A stretch of DNA of 64,000 nt. Origin: Actinomycetes bacterium (GTDB lineage Bacteria; Actinomycetota; Actinomycetes; Actinomycetales; Microbacteriaceae). A program made the translations under genes and the position numbers. Position 1 is the stretch's first letter. Every line of letters begins with the position of its first letter. The notes beneath the pieces are model-generated. The model ran no database searches. It was not told the origin of the DNA and saw nothing but the letters and a program-made list of their open reading frames with translations. Of this stretch, positions 32,440-41,206 are shown one piece after another. The stretch covers positions 27,340 through 91,339 of the forward strand of contig JAKOTS010000057.1 in NCBI GenBank assembly GCA_029777095.1, written 5' to 3'.

Positions 32440-33275
32440 GCGACGACCTCGCCGCCGTGCGCGCCGTGCCCGTCGTCATGCGGGTGATGGTGGTCGGTAT
32501 CGGGCACACCGACCACGACCAGGCGATCACCGGCACGCAGCACGTACACCGGGGCACCATAGAGCTCGGTCAGCACGCTGGTCTGCAGCACCTCGTCGGG
32601 GGTGCCGAGCGTAAACCTGCCGCCGGCGATGTAGAGCACGCGGTCGACCATCCCGAGGATCGGGTTGATATCGTGAGTCACAAACAGCACGGCGGCGCCC
32701 CGCTCACGGCGTTGCCGGTCGATGATCGCGGTGACCGCCTGCTGGTTCGCGAGGTCGAGGCTCGAGAGCGGCTCGTCACAGAGCAGGAGCGCGGGCTCGT
32801 CGGCGAGCGCCTGACCGATGCGGAGGCGCTGTTGCTCGCCGCCAGAGAGCAAGCCCACTGGGCGCTCGGCAAAGGCCTCGGCCCCGACGTCGTGCAGGAG
32901 CTGGTCGACGCGTTCGCGATCGCTCTTCCGGCGCAGCGGCAGGCCGAACCGCGTGCCATTGACGCCGAGTTCGACGAGGTCACGGGCACGGAGGTTGGTG
33001 TCGGGCGGCAGCGGACGCGTCTGCGCGATGTACCCAATCTCGGGGTTTCCGCGGCGCACGGGCCGGCCGGCAACGGTGACGGTGCCGGCGCTCAGCGCTT
33101 GCAACCCGAGGATCGCGCGCAGCAGCGTTGTCTTGCCCGAGCCGCTCGGGCCGAGCACCGCGATGAACTCGCCGGGGCGCACGGCCAGGTCAAGGCCGCT
33201 CCAGAGTTCGTTGCCATCGCGCACGAGCGCCGCGCCAGAGATGTCGAGCACGGGTGCCGCGTTCACGTCGCTCAT
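32436..33275 (-). CDS. znuC: Zinc ABC transporter ATP-binding protein (ZnuC)
   Basis: A 279-residue ABC ATPase with Walker A GPSGSGKTT, the signature LLSGGEQQRL, Walker B ALLLCDEP and a switch His (VTHD). The C-terminus is rich in His (DTDHHHPHDDGHGAHGG), which could buffer incoming zinc on the cytoplasmic side. The start overlaps the stop of znuA and the end overlaps the start of znuB, both by ATGA, so the three genes form one coupled operon. Confidence 0.94.
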   Translation of the reverse strand: MSDVNAAPVLDISGAALVRDGNELWSGLDLAVRPGEFIAVLGPSGSGKTTLLRAILGLQALSAGTVTVAGRPVRRGNPEIGYIAQTRPLPPDTNLRARDLVELGVNGTRFGLPLRRKSDRERVDQLLHDVGAEAFAERPVGLLSGGEQQRLRIGQALADEPALLLCDEPLSSLDLANQQAVTAIIDRQRRERGAAVLFVTHDINPILGMVDRVLYIAGGRFTLGTPDEVLQTSVLTELYGAPVYVLRAGDRLVVVGVPDTDHHHPHDDGHGAHGGEVVA

Positions 33276-34300
33276 GCGCCCAGCGCGGTCGCGAGCCGCT
33301 TCACGTTGTCGCTCATCCAGTCAACGTACGTGGTGATGGCGTCGGCGCCCGAGCCGTCCGGCAGGGTTTCGGTGAATGCCACGATCGGCACACCTGCGGT
33401 GGTTGCGGCATCCATCACTCGCTTCGTCTCTGCACCGGCGGTCTGCCCATTCACGAGCACGGCGCGCACATCACCCGACTCGACCACGCGCAGCGATGCG
33501 AGGAGCGTGGCCGGTGAGACGTCGCGGCCAGACTCGACCGCCGCGGCGAAACCTTCTGGCGCGAGATCGACCAGGTCGGCCGCCGTCACGAGATAGCCGG
33601 CGAGCGGTTCGGTAAGAAAGACGCCCTCCCCCGCGTGCTCGGCGGCGATCTGCGCGAGCTGCGCCTGCACGCCCTCAAGGTCGGCAGCAAACGTCGCAGC
33701 GTTCGCGGCGAAGCCCTCGGCCCCTTCGGGATCGAGCGCACCGAGGTCGGCGGCGATCTGGCGGGCGAGCCCGATCATGGTGGCGGGATCAAACCAGACG
33801 TGCTCGTTGAGCTCGTGATCGTGATCGTTGTCGTGATCGTTGAGCGCGTGATCGTGCTCGCTGAGCTCGTCGCCCGCGGCATCCGCCTCTGGCAGAAAAC
33901 CCTCTGGCAGAAAATCGACCGCGGTGATGACGACGGGGCCACCGTCGGCGGCCCCATTGCCTGCAGCCTTGATCAGCTGCGTGAAGAACTCGTCGTAGCC
34001 GCCGCCGTTCTCAATCGCGAGCTGGGCTCGCTGCACCGCAAGCTGATCGCGGGCCGTCGACTCGTAGGCGTGCGGGTCTTGCGCACCCGAGTCGATGATC
34101 GAGGTCACGGTGACGCGGTCGCCGCCGATTTCTTCGGCGATCTGGCCATAGATATTGGTGGATGCCACAACCCGCACCCGCGGATCGTCCTCGCCCTTCG
34201 GCCCGGCCGAGCACCCCGAAAGCACGAGCATCGCTGCCGCAAGCGTCGCCAAAAGCGACATCGCGTATGCGGGCATGGTCAAGCGTCGGGAGACTGGCAC
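33272..34300 (-). CDS. znuA: Zinc-binding lipoprotein of the ABC importer (ZnuA)
   Basis: A 342-residue cluster A-I binding protein. The signal peptide ends at the lipobox LSGC. Zinc ligands are likely in DPHAYEST and NEHVWFDP, and between them lies the flexible loop EHDHALNDHDNDHDHELNEH, typical of ZnuA. The GTG start lies six bases after TAGTCT, so the message looks leaderless. A Zur box covers the -35 and spacer, so the operon should be made only under zinc shortage. Confidence 0.94.
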   Translation of the reverse strand: MPVSRRLTMPAYAMSLLATLAAAMLVLSGCSAGPKGEDDPRVRVVASTNIYGQIAEEIGGDRVTVTSIIDSGAQDPHAYESTARDQLAVQRAQLAIENGGGYDEFFTQLIKAAGNGAADGGPVVITAVDFLPEGFLPEADAAGDELSEHDHALNDHDNDHDHELNEHVWFDPATMIGLARQIAADLGALDPEGAEGFAANAATFAADLEGVQAQLAQIAAEHAGEGVFLTEPLAGYLVTAADLVDLAPEGFAAAVESGRDVSPATLLASLRVVESGDVRAVLVNGQTAGAETKRVMDAATTAGVPIVAFTETLPDGSGADAITTYVDWMSDNVKRLATALGA

Positions 34301-34306
34301 CCGTCA

Positions 34307-34334
34307 AGACTAAACCCTATTGATAATGATTCTC
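34307..34334 (-). promoter_or_regulatory. znuA promoter (TTGAGA..TAGTCT)
   Basis: On the minus strand TTGAGA and TAGTCT (34312-34307) are about 18 bases apart. The -10 is six bases from the GTG start. The Zur box overlaps the -35 and the upstream spacer. Confidence 0.55.
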
Positions 34335-34335
34335 A
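34321..34335. promoter_or_regulatory. Zur box
   Basis: TGATAATGATTCTCA, within the near-palindrome TTGATAATGATTCTCAA (34320-34336), closely matches actinobacterial Zur boxes of the TGAAAATGATTTTCA type. Confidence 0.8.
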
Positions 34336-34337
34336 AG

Positions 34338-34353
34338 TGTTTCACGTGCAACA
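34338..34353. promoter_or_regulatory. parS-like site (one mismatch)
   Basis: TGTTTCACGTGCAACA differs from the ParB site consensus TGTTNCACGTGAAACA at one position. It lies in the intergenic stretch between the E2 gene and the Zur box. Confidence 0.55.
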
Positions 34354-34400
34354 TACGTTCGCCGTGCGCTCCGGCCTTGCTCACGCACCGCGCGTTCAGC

Positions 34401-35834
34401 TCAGTCGAGCAGCAGTGCGGGTTCTTCGAGCACCGATGCGACATCCGCCACAAAGCGCGAGACGACGTCGCCGTCGACCACGCGGTGGTCGAACGAACCG
34501 GCGACCGTCGTGACGTAGCGCGGGCGCACCTCGCCGTCGATGACCCACGGCTTCTGCTTGATCGTGCCCATGGCAACGATCGCAACCTCACCGGGGTTCA
34601 AGATCGGCGTTCCGGCATCCATGCCAAACACGCCGATGTTTGTCACCGTGATGGTGCCGCCGGCCTGCTCTTCCATGCTGGTCTTGCCATCGCGAGCGGT
34701 GAGCGTGAGCTGCTCGAGCGCCTGGGCGAGCTCGCGCAGGCTGAGCTCTTGCGCGTCTTTGACGTTGGGCACGATCAGGCCGCGCGGCGTTGCCGCGGCG
34801 ACGCCGAGGTTGACGTAGTGGCGCACCACGATGTGAGCACCGTTGTCGGTGTCGACCCACGCCGAGTTGACTGTGGGGTTGCGCTGCACGGCCCAGATGA
34901 TTGCCTTCGCCATGATCAACAGCGGCGAAACCTTCACGCCGGCAAAGTCGGGCGAGGTCTTGAGACGGCGCACGAATTCCATCGTGCGCGTGGCGTCGAC
35001 GTCGACCCACACCGACACGTGCGGCGCGGTGAAGGCGCTGCGCGACATGCCCTTGGCGATGGCCTTGCGCACGCCCTTGACCGGGATGATCTCTTCGCGA
35101 TCCTCGCGCCACTCGGGCGTCTGGATGTTGCGGAACAGGCTCGCCTGCGTCGCGTGCCGGATGACATCGTCACGCGTGATCTCGCCGGCAAGGCCAGTCG
35201 GCTGCACAGTTGCGAGGTCGACGTCGAGGTCTTTCGCGAGCTTTCGGATCGGCGGCTTGGCGATCACGGCCGAAGATGCCGCGGCGGGAATACTGGCGGG
35301 ACGACGCGGCTCACCGGGCGCGGCGACGAGTCGCCCACCAAGTTCGGTGGGTGCCTCGGCCGCCCGCGCGGGAGCCGCGGCGGGGGCGGGTGTTCCCGCT
35401 GCCGATGCAGCGGCGCCGCGGACGCGACGTCGCGACGAGACGGGCTCGGCGGTGCCGTAGCCGACGAGCACGGCGCCCGATCCACCCTCGTTCCCCGCTG
35501 CGTCCTCTTCAGAGATCGATGCCGCGGCGTCTGCCTCGAGCTGTGCGGCTTCGGGGTTTGCGCCGGCGGCGGCCGGGGCATCCCCTGCACTTCCCTCGCT
35601 CAGCACCGTGATGATGGGCGCCCCGACCTCAACTGTGTCGCCCTCGTTTGCGAGCAATGCGCCAACAGTGCCGGCGAACGGCGATGGCAGCTCGACGATC
35701 GACTTGGCGGTCTCGATCTCAACGATCACGTCGTTCACGGCGATGGTGTCGCCGGATGCGACGCGCCACGTCACGATCTCTGCCTCGGTGAGCCCTTCGC
35801 CCACGTCTGGCATCAAGAACCTCTGCTCAGTCAT
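34401..35834 (-). CDS. Dihydrolipoamide acyltransferase, E2 of a branched-chain 2-oxoacid dehydrogenase
   Basis: A 477-residue E2 core protein. One N-terminal lipoyl domain (about residues 3-77) carries the lipoylated Lys44 in IETAKSIVE. An Ala/Pro-rich linker leads to the E3/E1-binding domain ([24 protein letters not shown]). The C-terminal catalytic domain ends with the HxxxDG active site DHRVVDGD. It transfers the acyl group from E1 to CoA. AAGGGG precedes the start. The single lipoyl domain and the E1alpha/beta neighbours suggest a branched-chain oxoacid complex (BkdC-type); no lpd gene is in the window. Confidence 0.93.
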   Translation of the reverse strand: MTEQRFLMPDVGEGLTEAEIVTWRVASGDTIAVNDVIVEIETAKSIVELPSPFAGTVGALLANEGDTVEVGAPIITVLSEGSAGDAPAAAGANPEAAQLEADAAASISEEDAAGNEGGSGAVLVGYGTAEPVSSRRRVRGAAASAAGTPAPAAAPARAAEAPTELGGRLVAAPGEPRRPASIPAAASSAVIAKPPIRKLAKDLDVDLATVQPTGLAGEITRDDVIRHATQASLFRNIQTPEWREDREEIIPVKGVRKAIAKGMSRSAFTAPHVSVWVDVDATRTMEFVRRLKTSPDFAGVKVSPLLIMAKAIIWAVQRNPTVNSAWVDTDNGAHIVVRHYVNLGVAAATPRGLIVPNVKDAQELSLRELAQALEQLTLTARDGKTSMEEQAGGTITVTNIGVFGMDAGTPILNPGEVAIVAMGTIKQKPWVIDGEVRPRYVTTVAGSFDHRVVDGDVVSRFVADVASVLEEPALLLD

Positions 35835-35912
35835 CGAGTCCCCTTCAGGTCGTGCAAGTTACGCAATCGGGTGTCTGCCGACTCGGTATATGTCAACATC
35901 GGCATAAATGAG

Positions 35913-36944
35913 TTAGTACGCGAGCGAACGGTCGACCGCTTCAAGGATCCGGTCGACGTCGGGCAGGTACGCGCCCTCAATCTTGGCGGGTGGAAACGGC
36001 ACGTCCCACCCAGAGACCCGCAGCACGGGGGCCTCGAGGGAGTAGAACGCGCGCTCTGTCACGGTCGCCGAGATCTCGCTGCCGACGCTCGTGAAGCCGG
36101 GGGCCTCCTGGGCGTAAACCATGCGGCCGGTCTTCTGCACCGACGCGACGATCGGGTCAAAATCAACGGGTGAGAGCGAACGCACATCGACGACTTCGAT
36201 GCTCGTGCCCTCTGTTGCCGCCAGCTCGGCCGCCTGCAACAGCATCGCGACGATGGCACCGTGGCCGACGAGGGTCACATCGGTGCCCTGGCGCACAACG
36301 CGGCTCGCGTGCAGCGGCACCGCGCGCTCGGCGGTGTTGACCTCGCCCTTGATCCAATACCGGCCCTTAGGCTCGAGGAAGATCACCGGGTCGTTGCTGT
36401 TGATCGCGTCCTGGATCATCCAGTACGCGTCGTTCGGGGTTGACGGGCTCACCACGCGCAGGCCGGGCGTGTGCGTGAAGTACGCTTCGGGGCTTTCCTG
36501 GTGGTGCTCGATCGCGCCGATGTGCCCGCCGTAGGGGATGCGAATCACGACGGGCATGCTGAGCGCACCCTCGTGTCGGTTCGTCATCTTCGCCAGTTGC
36601 GCGGTGATCTGGTCGAAGGCAGGAAACACGAAGCCGTCGAACTGAATCTCGCACACGGGGCGGAACCCAACCATCGCCATGCCGATTGCGGTTCCGACAA
36701 TCCCCGACTCGGCAAGGGGCGTGTCGAGCACGCGGCGTTCGCCGAACTCGGCCTGAAGGCCCTCGGTGATGCGGAACACACCACCGAGTTTTCCGATGTC
36801 TTCGCCCATGAGCACGACGCGGTCGCTCTCAGCCATCGCGCGGCGCAGGCCCTCGTTGAGGGCGCGCATGATGGTCATCGTCTTGATCGCCGACTCGGGT
36901 GCGGCCTCAGCGCTCAGGTTCGCGCTCGTTGCAGTCACACTCAT
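35913..36944 (-). CDS. 2-oxoacid dehydrogenase E1 beta subunit
   Basis: A 343-residue transketolase-like beta subunit (Transket_pyr and C-terminal domains) that pairs with the alpha subunit to bind thiamine diphosphate and decarboxylate the oxoacid. Segments such as VLMGEDIGKLGGVFRITEGL, PLAESGIVGTAIGMA and the HHQESPEAYF loop are characteristic. Its ATG overlaps the stop of the alpha gene (ATGA). A 78-bp gap separates it from E2. Branched-chain oxoacids are the most likely substrates; pyruvate cannot be excluded. Confidence 0.94.
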   Translation of the reverse strand: MSVTATSANLSAEAAPESAIKTMTIMRALNEGLRRAMAESDRVVLMGEDIGKLGGVFRITEGLQAEFGERRVLDTPLAESGIVGTAIGMAMVGFRPVCEIQFDGFVFPAFDQITAQLAKMTNRHEGALSMPVVIRIPYGGHIGAIEHHQESPEAYFTHTPGLRVVSPSTPNDAYWMIQDAINSNDPVIFLEPKGRYWIKGEVNTAERAVPLHASRVVRQGTDVTLVGHGAIVAMLLQAAELAATEGTSIEVVDVRSLSPVDFDPIVASVQKTGRMVYAQEAPGFTSVGSEISATVTERAFYSLEAPVLRVSGWDVPFPPAKIEGAYLPDVDRILEAVDRSLAY

Positions 36945-38089
36945 TCGTTTGCCCCCGCCTCAGAGCCGGCAACATCAAACGTCGCCTCGTACTGGTCGCG
37001 CCATGCACGCTGCTCGTCGATCCGCGGGTGCGGCTCGGAGTACACATGGTCAAACATGAGCTCGGCACCCGGTGCCTGCAGCGCCAGTGTGCGAGTGCGC
37101 GTATCGGCGGCGTAGGCCTTGGCCTCTTCGTCGACGCCGGTGAAGAATGCATCGGATGCCCCGCGCCCGGCCAGGTACGTGCGGAACCGTGCGATCGGGT
37201 CGCGCCCGCGCCACTTCTGTTCTTCGTCGCGGGCACGGTACTTCGTGGGGTCGTCGCTGGTGGTGTGCGCGCCCATCCGGTACGTCACTGCCTCGATGAA
37301 CTGCGGGCCCTCACCCACGCGCGCCGAATCGAGCGCGGCACGGGTGGTGGCGAAGCTTGCAAGCACGTCGTTGCCGTCGATCTGCACGCCGGGGATGCCG
37401 TAGCCATCGCCGCGACGGTAAAAGGGAACCTTCGTCTGTGTCGCGACGGGCACCGAGATAGCCCACTGGTTGTTCTGCAGGAAGAACACCTCGGGAGCGT
37501 TGTAACTCGCGGCGAAGACCATCGACTCGTGCACGTCGCCTTGGCTCGATGCCCCGTCGCCGAAGTACACGATGACCGCCTCGTCGCGGTCGACGTTGCC
37601 GGTGCCCGAGCGGCCGTCAAACGCGAGGCCCATCGCGAGCCCGGTTGCGTGGAGCACCTGCGCACCGAGCACCAGCGTGTAGAGGTGTGTGTTGCCGTTG
37701 GCGGGGTCGAACGGGTCCCACCCGCCGTGCGTGTTGCCACGCATCAACCGGATGATGTTGACCGGGTCGACACCACGGATCGAGCACACGACGTGCTCAC
37801 GGTACGAAGGAAAGACGTGGTCTTGTGTGCGGGCTGCGCGGGCCGAGCCGACCTGGGCTGCCTCCTGGCCGAGGCTCGGTGGCCACAGCGCCATCTGGCC
37901 CTGCCGTTGCAGGTTCGTCGCTTCTTGGTCGAAGGCACGCACCATCACCATGTCGCGGTAGAACTGCTCGAGCTCGGCGTCGCCGAGGGCATCGATCAGG
38001 GGCAGGTAGCGCTCGGCTGCGGGAGTAGGTGCAAATGTTCCGTCTGCCGAGAGCACGCGCACGAGTTGAGGTTCGGTCACTGAGCTCAC
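36941..38089 (-). CDS. 2-oxoacid dehydrogenase E1 alpha subunit
   Basis: A 382-residue thiamine-diphosphate-binding alpha subunit. The ThDP motif begins FGDGASSQGDVHESMVFAAS and ends with NNQWAISVP; the phosphorylation-loop-like YRMGAHTTSDDPTKYR is present. It forms an alpha2beta2 E1 with the next gene. The GTG start lies six bases after TAGCGT, which begins with the stop codon of hisC, so it probably has its own leaderless promoter even though hisC lies just upstream. Confidence 0.94.
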   Translation of the reverse strand: MSSVTEPQLVRVLSADGTFAPTPAAERYLPLIDALGDAELEQFYRDMVMVRAFDQEATNLQRQGQMALWPPSLGQEAAQVGSARAARTQDHVFPSYREHVVCSIRGVDPVNIIRLMRGNTHGGWDPFDPANGNTHLYTLVLGAQVLHATGLAMGLAFDGRSGTGNVDRDEAVIVYFGDGASSQGDVHESMVFAASYNAPEVFFLQNNQWAISVPVATQTKVPFYRRGDGYGIPGVQIDGNDVLASFATTRAALDSARVGEGPQFIEAVTYRMGAHTTSDDPTKYRARDEEQKWRGRDPIARFRTYLAGRGASDAFFTGVDEEAKAYAADTRTRTLALQAPGAELMFDHVYSEPHPRIDEQRAWRDQYEATFDVAGSEAGANE

Positions 38090-38095
38090 CGTTCT

Positions 38096-38101
38096 ACGCT
38101 A
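38096..38101 (-). promoter_or_regulatory. -10 box TAGCGT of E1alpha, overlapping the hisC stop
   Basis: On the minus strand TAGCGT is six bases from the GTG at 38089, and its TAG is the hisC stop codon. Confidence 0.5.
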
Positions 38102-39214
38102 TCGCTTGCCCGGGTGGGCATCTGGAAGATTGTCGACAATCCCCTGTGCGGCAAGTAGGACTTTCTCCACAGACATATGCTCTCCGACGGATATACGGAT
38201 TCCCTCGCCATCGAACGCGCGAACGACGAGGCCGGCCTCCATGAACGTGTCGGCGGCGGCCATGGTCTCGGCCCCGGTCGCGAGCCAAATGAAGTTGCCC
38301 TGCGCATCCGGCACGCGCCAGCCCTGCACACGAAGCGCTGCCGCCATCGCGTCGCGTCGCTGCGCGATCTCGCGCACCCGCTCAAGCAACTCGGGTTCTG
38401 CGGCGAGGCTTGCGAGCGCGCCCGTCTCGGCCTGGGCGGTGACAGAGAGCGGGATGCCGGTGCTGCGGGCGGCGTCAAGCACCCTCGGGTGCCCGATCGC
38501 GTAGCCGACGCGGAGCCCGGCAAGCCCGTATGCCTTCGAGAATGTGCGCAGCACGACGAGGTTTGCGGGCGCCCCGGCGGCAATCATGCGTGCGCCGTCG
38601 ACAACGCCCGTCTGCGTGACGAACTCGACGTAGGCCTCGTCGAGAATCACCAGCACCGTCGGCGGTACCTGCGCGAGGAAGTCATCGAACTCGGCCTGCG
38701 TGACGGCGGGGCCTGTGGGGTTGTTAGGGCTGCACACGATCACGGCGCGCGTGCGATCGGTGATTGCGGCAAGCATCGCGGGCAGATCGTGGCGCGCGTC
38801 TGCGGTGAGCGGCACCTGCACGGGGGTGGCCCCGGCCACCAGGGCGAGCCCGGGGTATGCCTCGAACGAGCGCCACGCAAACATGACCTCGTCGCCGGGG
38901 GCGCTCACGGCCAGCATGAGCTGCGCGATGATCGCGACAGAGCCGGCGCCAATGTGTACGCCGTCGATGTCGACGCCGAATCGTTCGGCGAGCGCGGCGC
39001 GAAGGCGACCGGCTGTGGCATCCGGGTATCGATGAATGGATGCCTCAGCAAGCACCGCGCTCAGCACACCAGGCAGCGGCTCGAACGGGTTTTCGTTGCT
39101 CGAGAGCTTAAATGCCCGGCCGTCGGCCTGCGTGCCCTGCTTATACGGGGGCAGAACCGCGATCTCTGGCCGAATGTAGGGCAGGACGGGCTGGGGCATT
39201 TCGGGCGTGCTCAC
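38099..39214 (-). CDS. hisC: Histidinol-phosphate / aromatic aminotransferase
   Basis: A 371-residue fold-type I PLP aminotransferase of the HisC/Pat group. The PLP lysine is in [17 protein letters not shown], and [12 protein letters not shown] and [11 protein letters not shown] are family segments. It may act in histidine synthesis or on aromatic amino acids; such stand-alone copies outside his operons are often named phenylalanine aminotransferases (pat). The GTG at 39214 lies seven bases after TAGAAT; a longer open frame upstream has no support. Confidence 0.9.
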   Translation of the reverse strand: MSTPEMPQPVLPYIRPEIAVLPPYKQGTQADGRAFKLSSNENPFEPLPGVLSAVLAEASIHRYPDATAGRLRAALAERFGVDIDGVHIGAGSVAIIAQLMLAVSAPGDEVMFAWRSFEAYPGLALVAGATPVQVPLTADARHDLPAMLAAITDRTRAVIVCSPNNPTGPAVTQAEFDDFLAQVPPTVLVILDEAYVEFVTQTGVVDGARMIAAGAPANLVVLRTFSKAYGLAGLRVGYAIGHPRVLDAARSTGIPLSVTAQAETGALASLAAEPELLERVREIAQRRDAMAAALRVQGWRVPDAQGNFIWLATGAETMAAADTFMEAGLVVRAFDGEGIRISVGEHMSVEKVLLAAQGIVDNLPDAHPGKR

Positions 39215-39221
39215 CCGACCG

Positions 39222-39227
39222 ATTCTA
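39222..39227 (-). promoter_or_regulatory. -10 box TAGAAT of hisC, leaderless
   Basis: On the minus strand TAGAAT is seven bases from the GTG at 39214. Confidence 0.55.
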
Positions 39228-39272
39228 GAGGGAGTGCCGCTTGAGGGCAGTGCGTGGCAGAGTTGACGCACT

Positions 39273-39674
39273 ATGCGCTTCATTATTCGCGTCGTTATCA
39301 ACGCCTTTGCGATCTGGGTCGTCACCCTGATCCCCACGTTGCAGGTGTCTGTGACGCCGTTTCCCCCGGGCCATTTTCTGCAGTTGGCGATCACACTCCT
39401 CCTCGTAGCGGCGCTGTTCGCGCTCGTGAACACCGTTATCGGCACGGTGATCAAGATCGTCGCGTTCCCGCTGTACATCCTCACGCTCGGGCTCATGTCG
39501 CTCATCGTGAATGGGTTCTTGCTGTGGCTTACGTCCGTGATCAATGGGGCGTTCAACTTTGGCCTGCACGTCGAGAGCTTCTGGTGGGGCGTCGTCGCGG
39601 CGCTGGTGATCTCGATCATTAACTGGTTCTTCGGCATCTTCCTCAGACCGCAGACGAAGAAGAGAAGGCGCTAG
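39273..39674 (+). CDS. Phage holin family IV-like (YvlD type) membrane protein
   Basis: A 133-residue protein with four membrane segments, including [25 protein letters not shown] in two parts, and a basic tail ending KKRRR. This matches the 4-TMS phage-holin/YvlD family, which is chromosomal and widespread in actinobacteria. The role is unknown; no phage genes are nearby. It is divergent from hisC and convergent with the hydrolase gene, three bases apart. Confidence 0.85.
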   Translation: MRFIIRVVINAFAIWVVTLIPTLQVSVTPFPPGHFLQLAITLLLVAALFALVNTVIGTVIKIVAFPLYILTLGLMSLIVNGFLLWLTSVINGAFNFGLHVESFWWGVVAALVISIINWFFGIFLRPQTKKRRR

Positions 39675-39677
39675 CGC

Positions 39678-41144
39678 TCACCCGGCTCGCGCCGCCACGT
39701 AGTCCGTTCGCGTCACCCCCTCCGCCTGGCCGAGGTGCGCAAAGAGTCGCTCCACTGCGCGCACCCGCGAGTCGCCGCTCGCCTGGTAATACTCGGCCGT
39801 GCGCGCATACTCGTCGAGCCCGTGCGAGGGCAGCGTGAAGTCGTGCGCGCCGGTCTGCGGATCGGCCGTGCGGCGCACCACCACGCTGTCGGCCGAGCCC
39901 GCCCCGGCGACGCTGCCCACCCCGGCGAGCGCCGCAACGGGATCGTCATCGTGTCGCACCCGCACGCTGAGCACCGAGTCGGGCACCTCGGCATCGACTG
40001 GCGAGCCGAACGTCGTGATCGAACCGACCGCAAAGTCGCCCGACACGGCGACCCCCGCGGCGATCATGCCGCCCTGCGAGTGCCCCACCAGGTGCACCGG
40101 TTCGTCTGGCTGCACACCCGCGACCCGCATGGCTTCGAACACCGCGTCGGATGAGGCAGAGCGTTCACCGAAGTAGAGCTCGCCGTTCGACTTCATGTCC
40201 CACGGCTCGCTCCCACCCATCGCTGCGCTGCGGGTGCCAGCGATGTACACACCCCACTCGTTGCGCCCGCCGGGCATCGCGAACCGTTCGATCGACACCT
40301 GCGCTGCCCCGCTCGGGATGCGCCGCGCCATTGCCGCCAGCGACGACGGCGGCTTAACGGCGGTCCCGGCCGCGCCCTGTGCGATGCCCTGCGTTGGTGC
40401 CGGGCCCCGGGTTGGCACCGCGCCCTGGGTTGGCACTGCGCCCTGCGTTGGCACCGCGCCCTGGGCAGGCACTGCGCCCTGCGTGTGCGCCGCACCCTGG
40501 GCAGGCGCCGGCACCTGCGCCGTCGGCACAACCACGGGCCGCACAACCACAGGCTTGGCCGACCCTCCAAGCGGGGCGCCGGGGGTAACCGTGCCCCGAT
40601 CGAGCTTGTGGATAAATGCGAACAATGCCATCAGCATCACCCCCGCAGTACCGGCGCCGACGCCGCCCACTGGGCTGCCGAGCATTGGCACCGCGTACTG
40701 GATCGCAAACTTCCACCACGCCTCGACCCGGGCACCGAACGTCGAGACGTCTTTGGCGAGGGCAGTGGCATCCATGCCGAGCGCGTGCGCACGCGCCTCG
40801 ATCAGCAGCCGCGCGTCTTCGTCACCCTGCAGCCGGGCGAGCGACCAGCGCACCCGAAGCTCCACCGCTTCGTACTCCTCTGCGGTCCGGCCGAGCCGCT
40901 CCCCAAGCACGCCCAGGCCGGCAGTTGTTTGCTCCGCCTGTGCCACCGCACGGCGGGCGCACTCGAGCACCTCCCAACCGGCCTCCGCACCCAGTTGCCA
41001 GAGGGCATGTTGCACGCCGGCGACCTCGGCTTCGACCTCGTGGAGCCGGCGCGCCTGATGGGCGATCGTGACCGCCGCGGTCCACAACTGCGCGCTGTCG
41101 ACCTCGATCACGCCGCCGTGACTCACCTCAACATCATTCGCCAC
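39678..41144 (-). CDS. Alpha/beta-hydrolase with WXG100-like helical N-terminus (possible type VII effector)
   Basis: The 488-residue product is modular. Residues about 1-140 are helical and Ala/Glu-rich, like ESX-secreted proteins, with a Trp-containing helix (LWQLGAEAGWEV). A hydrophobic helix (about 160-178) follows. The next 90 residues are Ala/Pro/Gln-rich with a hexapeptide repeat (TQGAVP). The C-terminal half is an alpha/beta-hydrolase or lipase-3-like domain with nucleophile elbow GHSQGG; Asp and His partners are plausible (DDDP, GAHDF). It lies downstream of a WXG100-like small gene. Secretion and toxicity are inferred; no immunity gene is identified. Confidence 0.72.
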   Translation of the reverse strand: MANDVEVSHGGVIEVDSAQLWTAAVTIAHQARRLHEVEAEVAGVQHALWQLGAEAGWEVLECARRAVAQAEQTTAGLGVLGERLGRTAEEYEAVELRVRWSLARLQGDEDARLLIEARAHALGMDATALAKDVSTFGARVEAWWKFAIQYAVPMLGSPVGGVGAGTAGVMLMALFAFIHKLDRGTVTPGAPLGGSAKPVVVRPVVVPTAQVPAPAQGAAHTQGAVPAQGAVPTQGAVPTQGAVPTRGPAPTQGIAQGAAGTAVKPPSSLAAMARRIPSGAAQVSIERFAMPGGRNEWGVYIAGTRSAAMGGSEPWDMKSNGELYFGERSASSDAVFEAMRVAGVQPDEPVHLVGHSQGGMIAAGVAVSGDFAVGSITTFGSPVDAEVPDSVLSVRVRHDDDPVAALAGVGSVAGAGSADSVVVRRTADPQTGAHDFTLPSHGLDEYARTAEYYQASGDSRVRAVERLFAHLGQAEGVTRTDYVAARAG

Positions 41145-41206
41145 CGCTCACCCAACCTCACTCGGCAACGCCACATCGACCTCCTCCCTCGCCCTGCCCG
41201 TCGCCC

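Noticed and set aside
39273..39674. Prophage remnant because of a holin-like gene
   Set aside because: The YvlD/holin IV family is a normal chromosomal family and no other phage genes are present.
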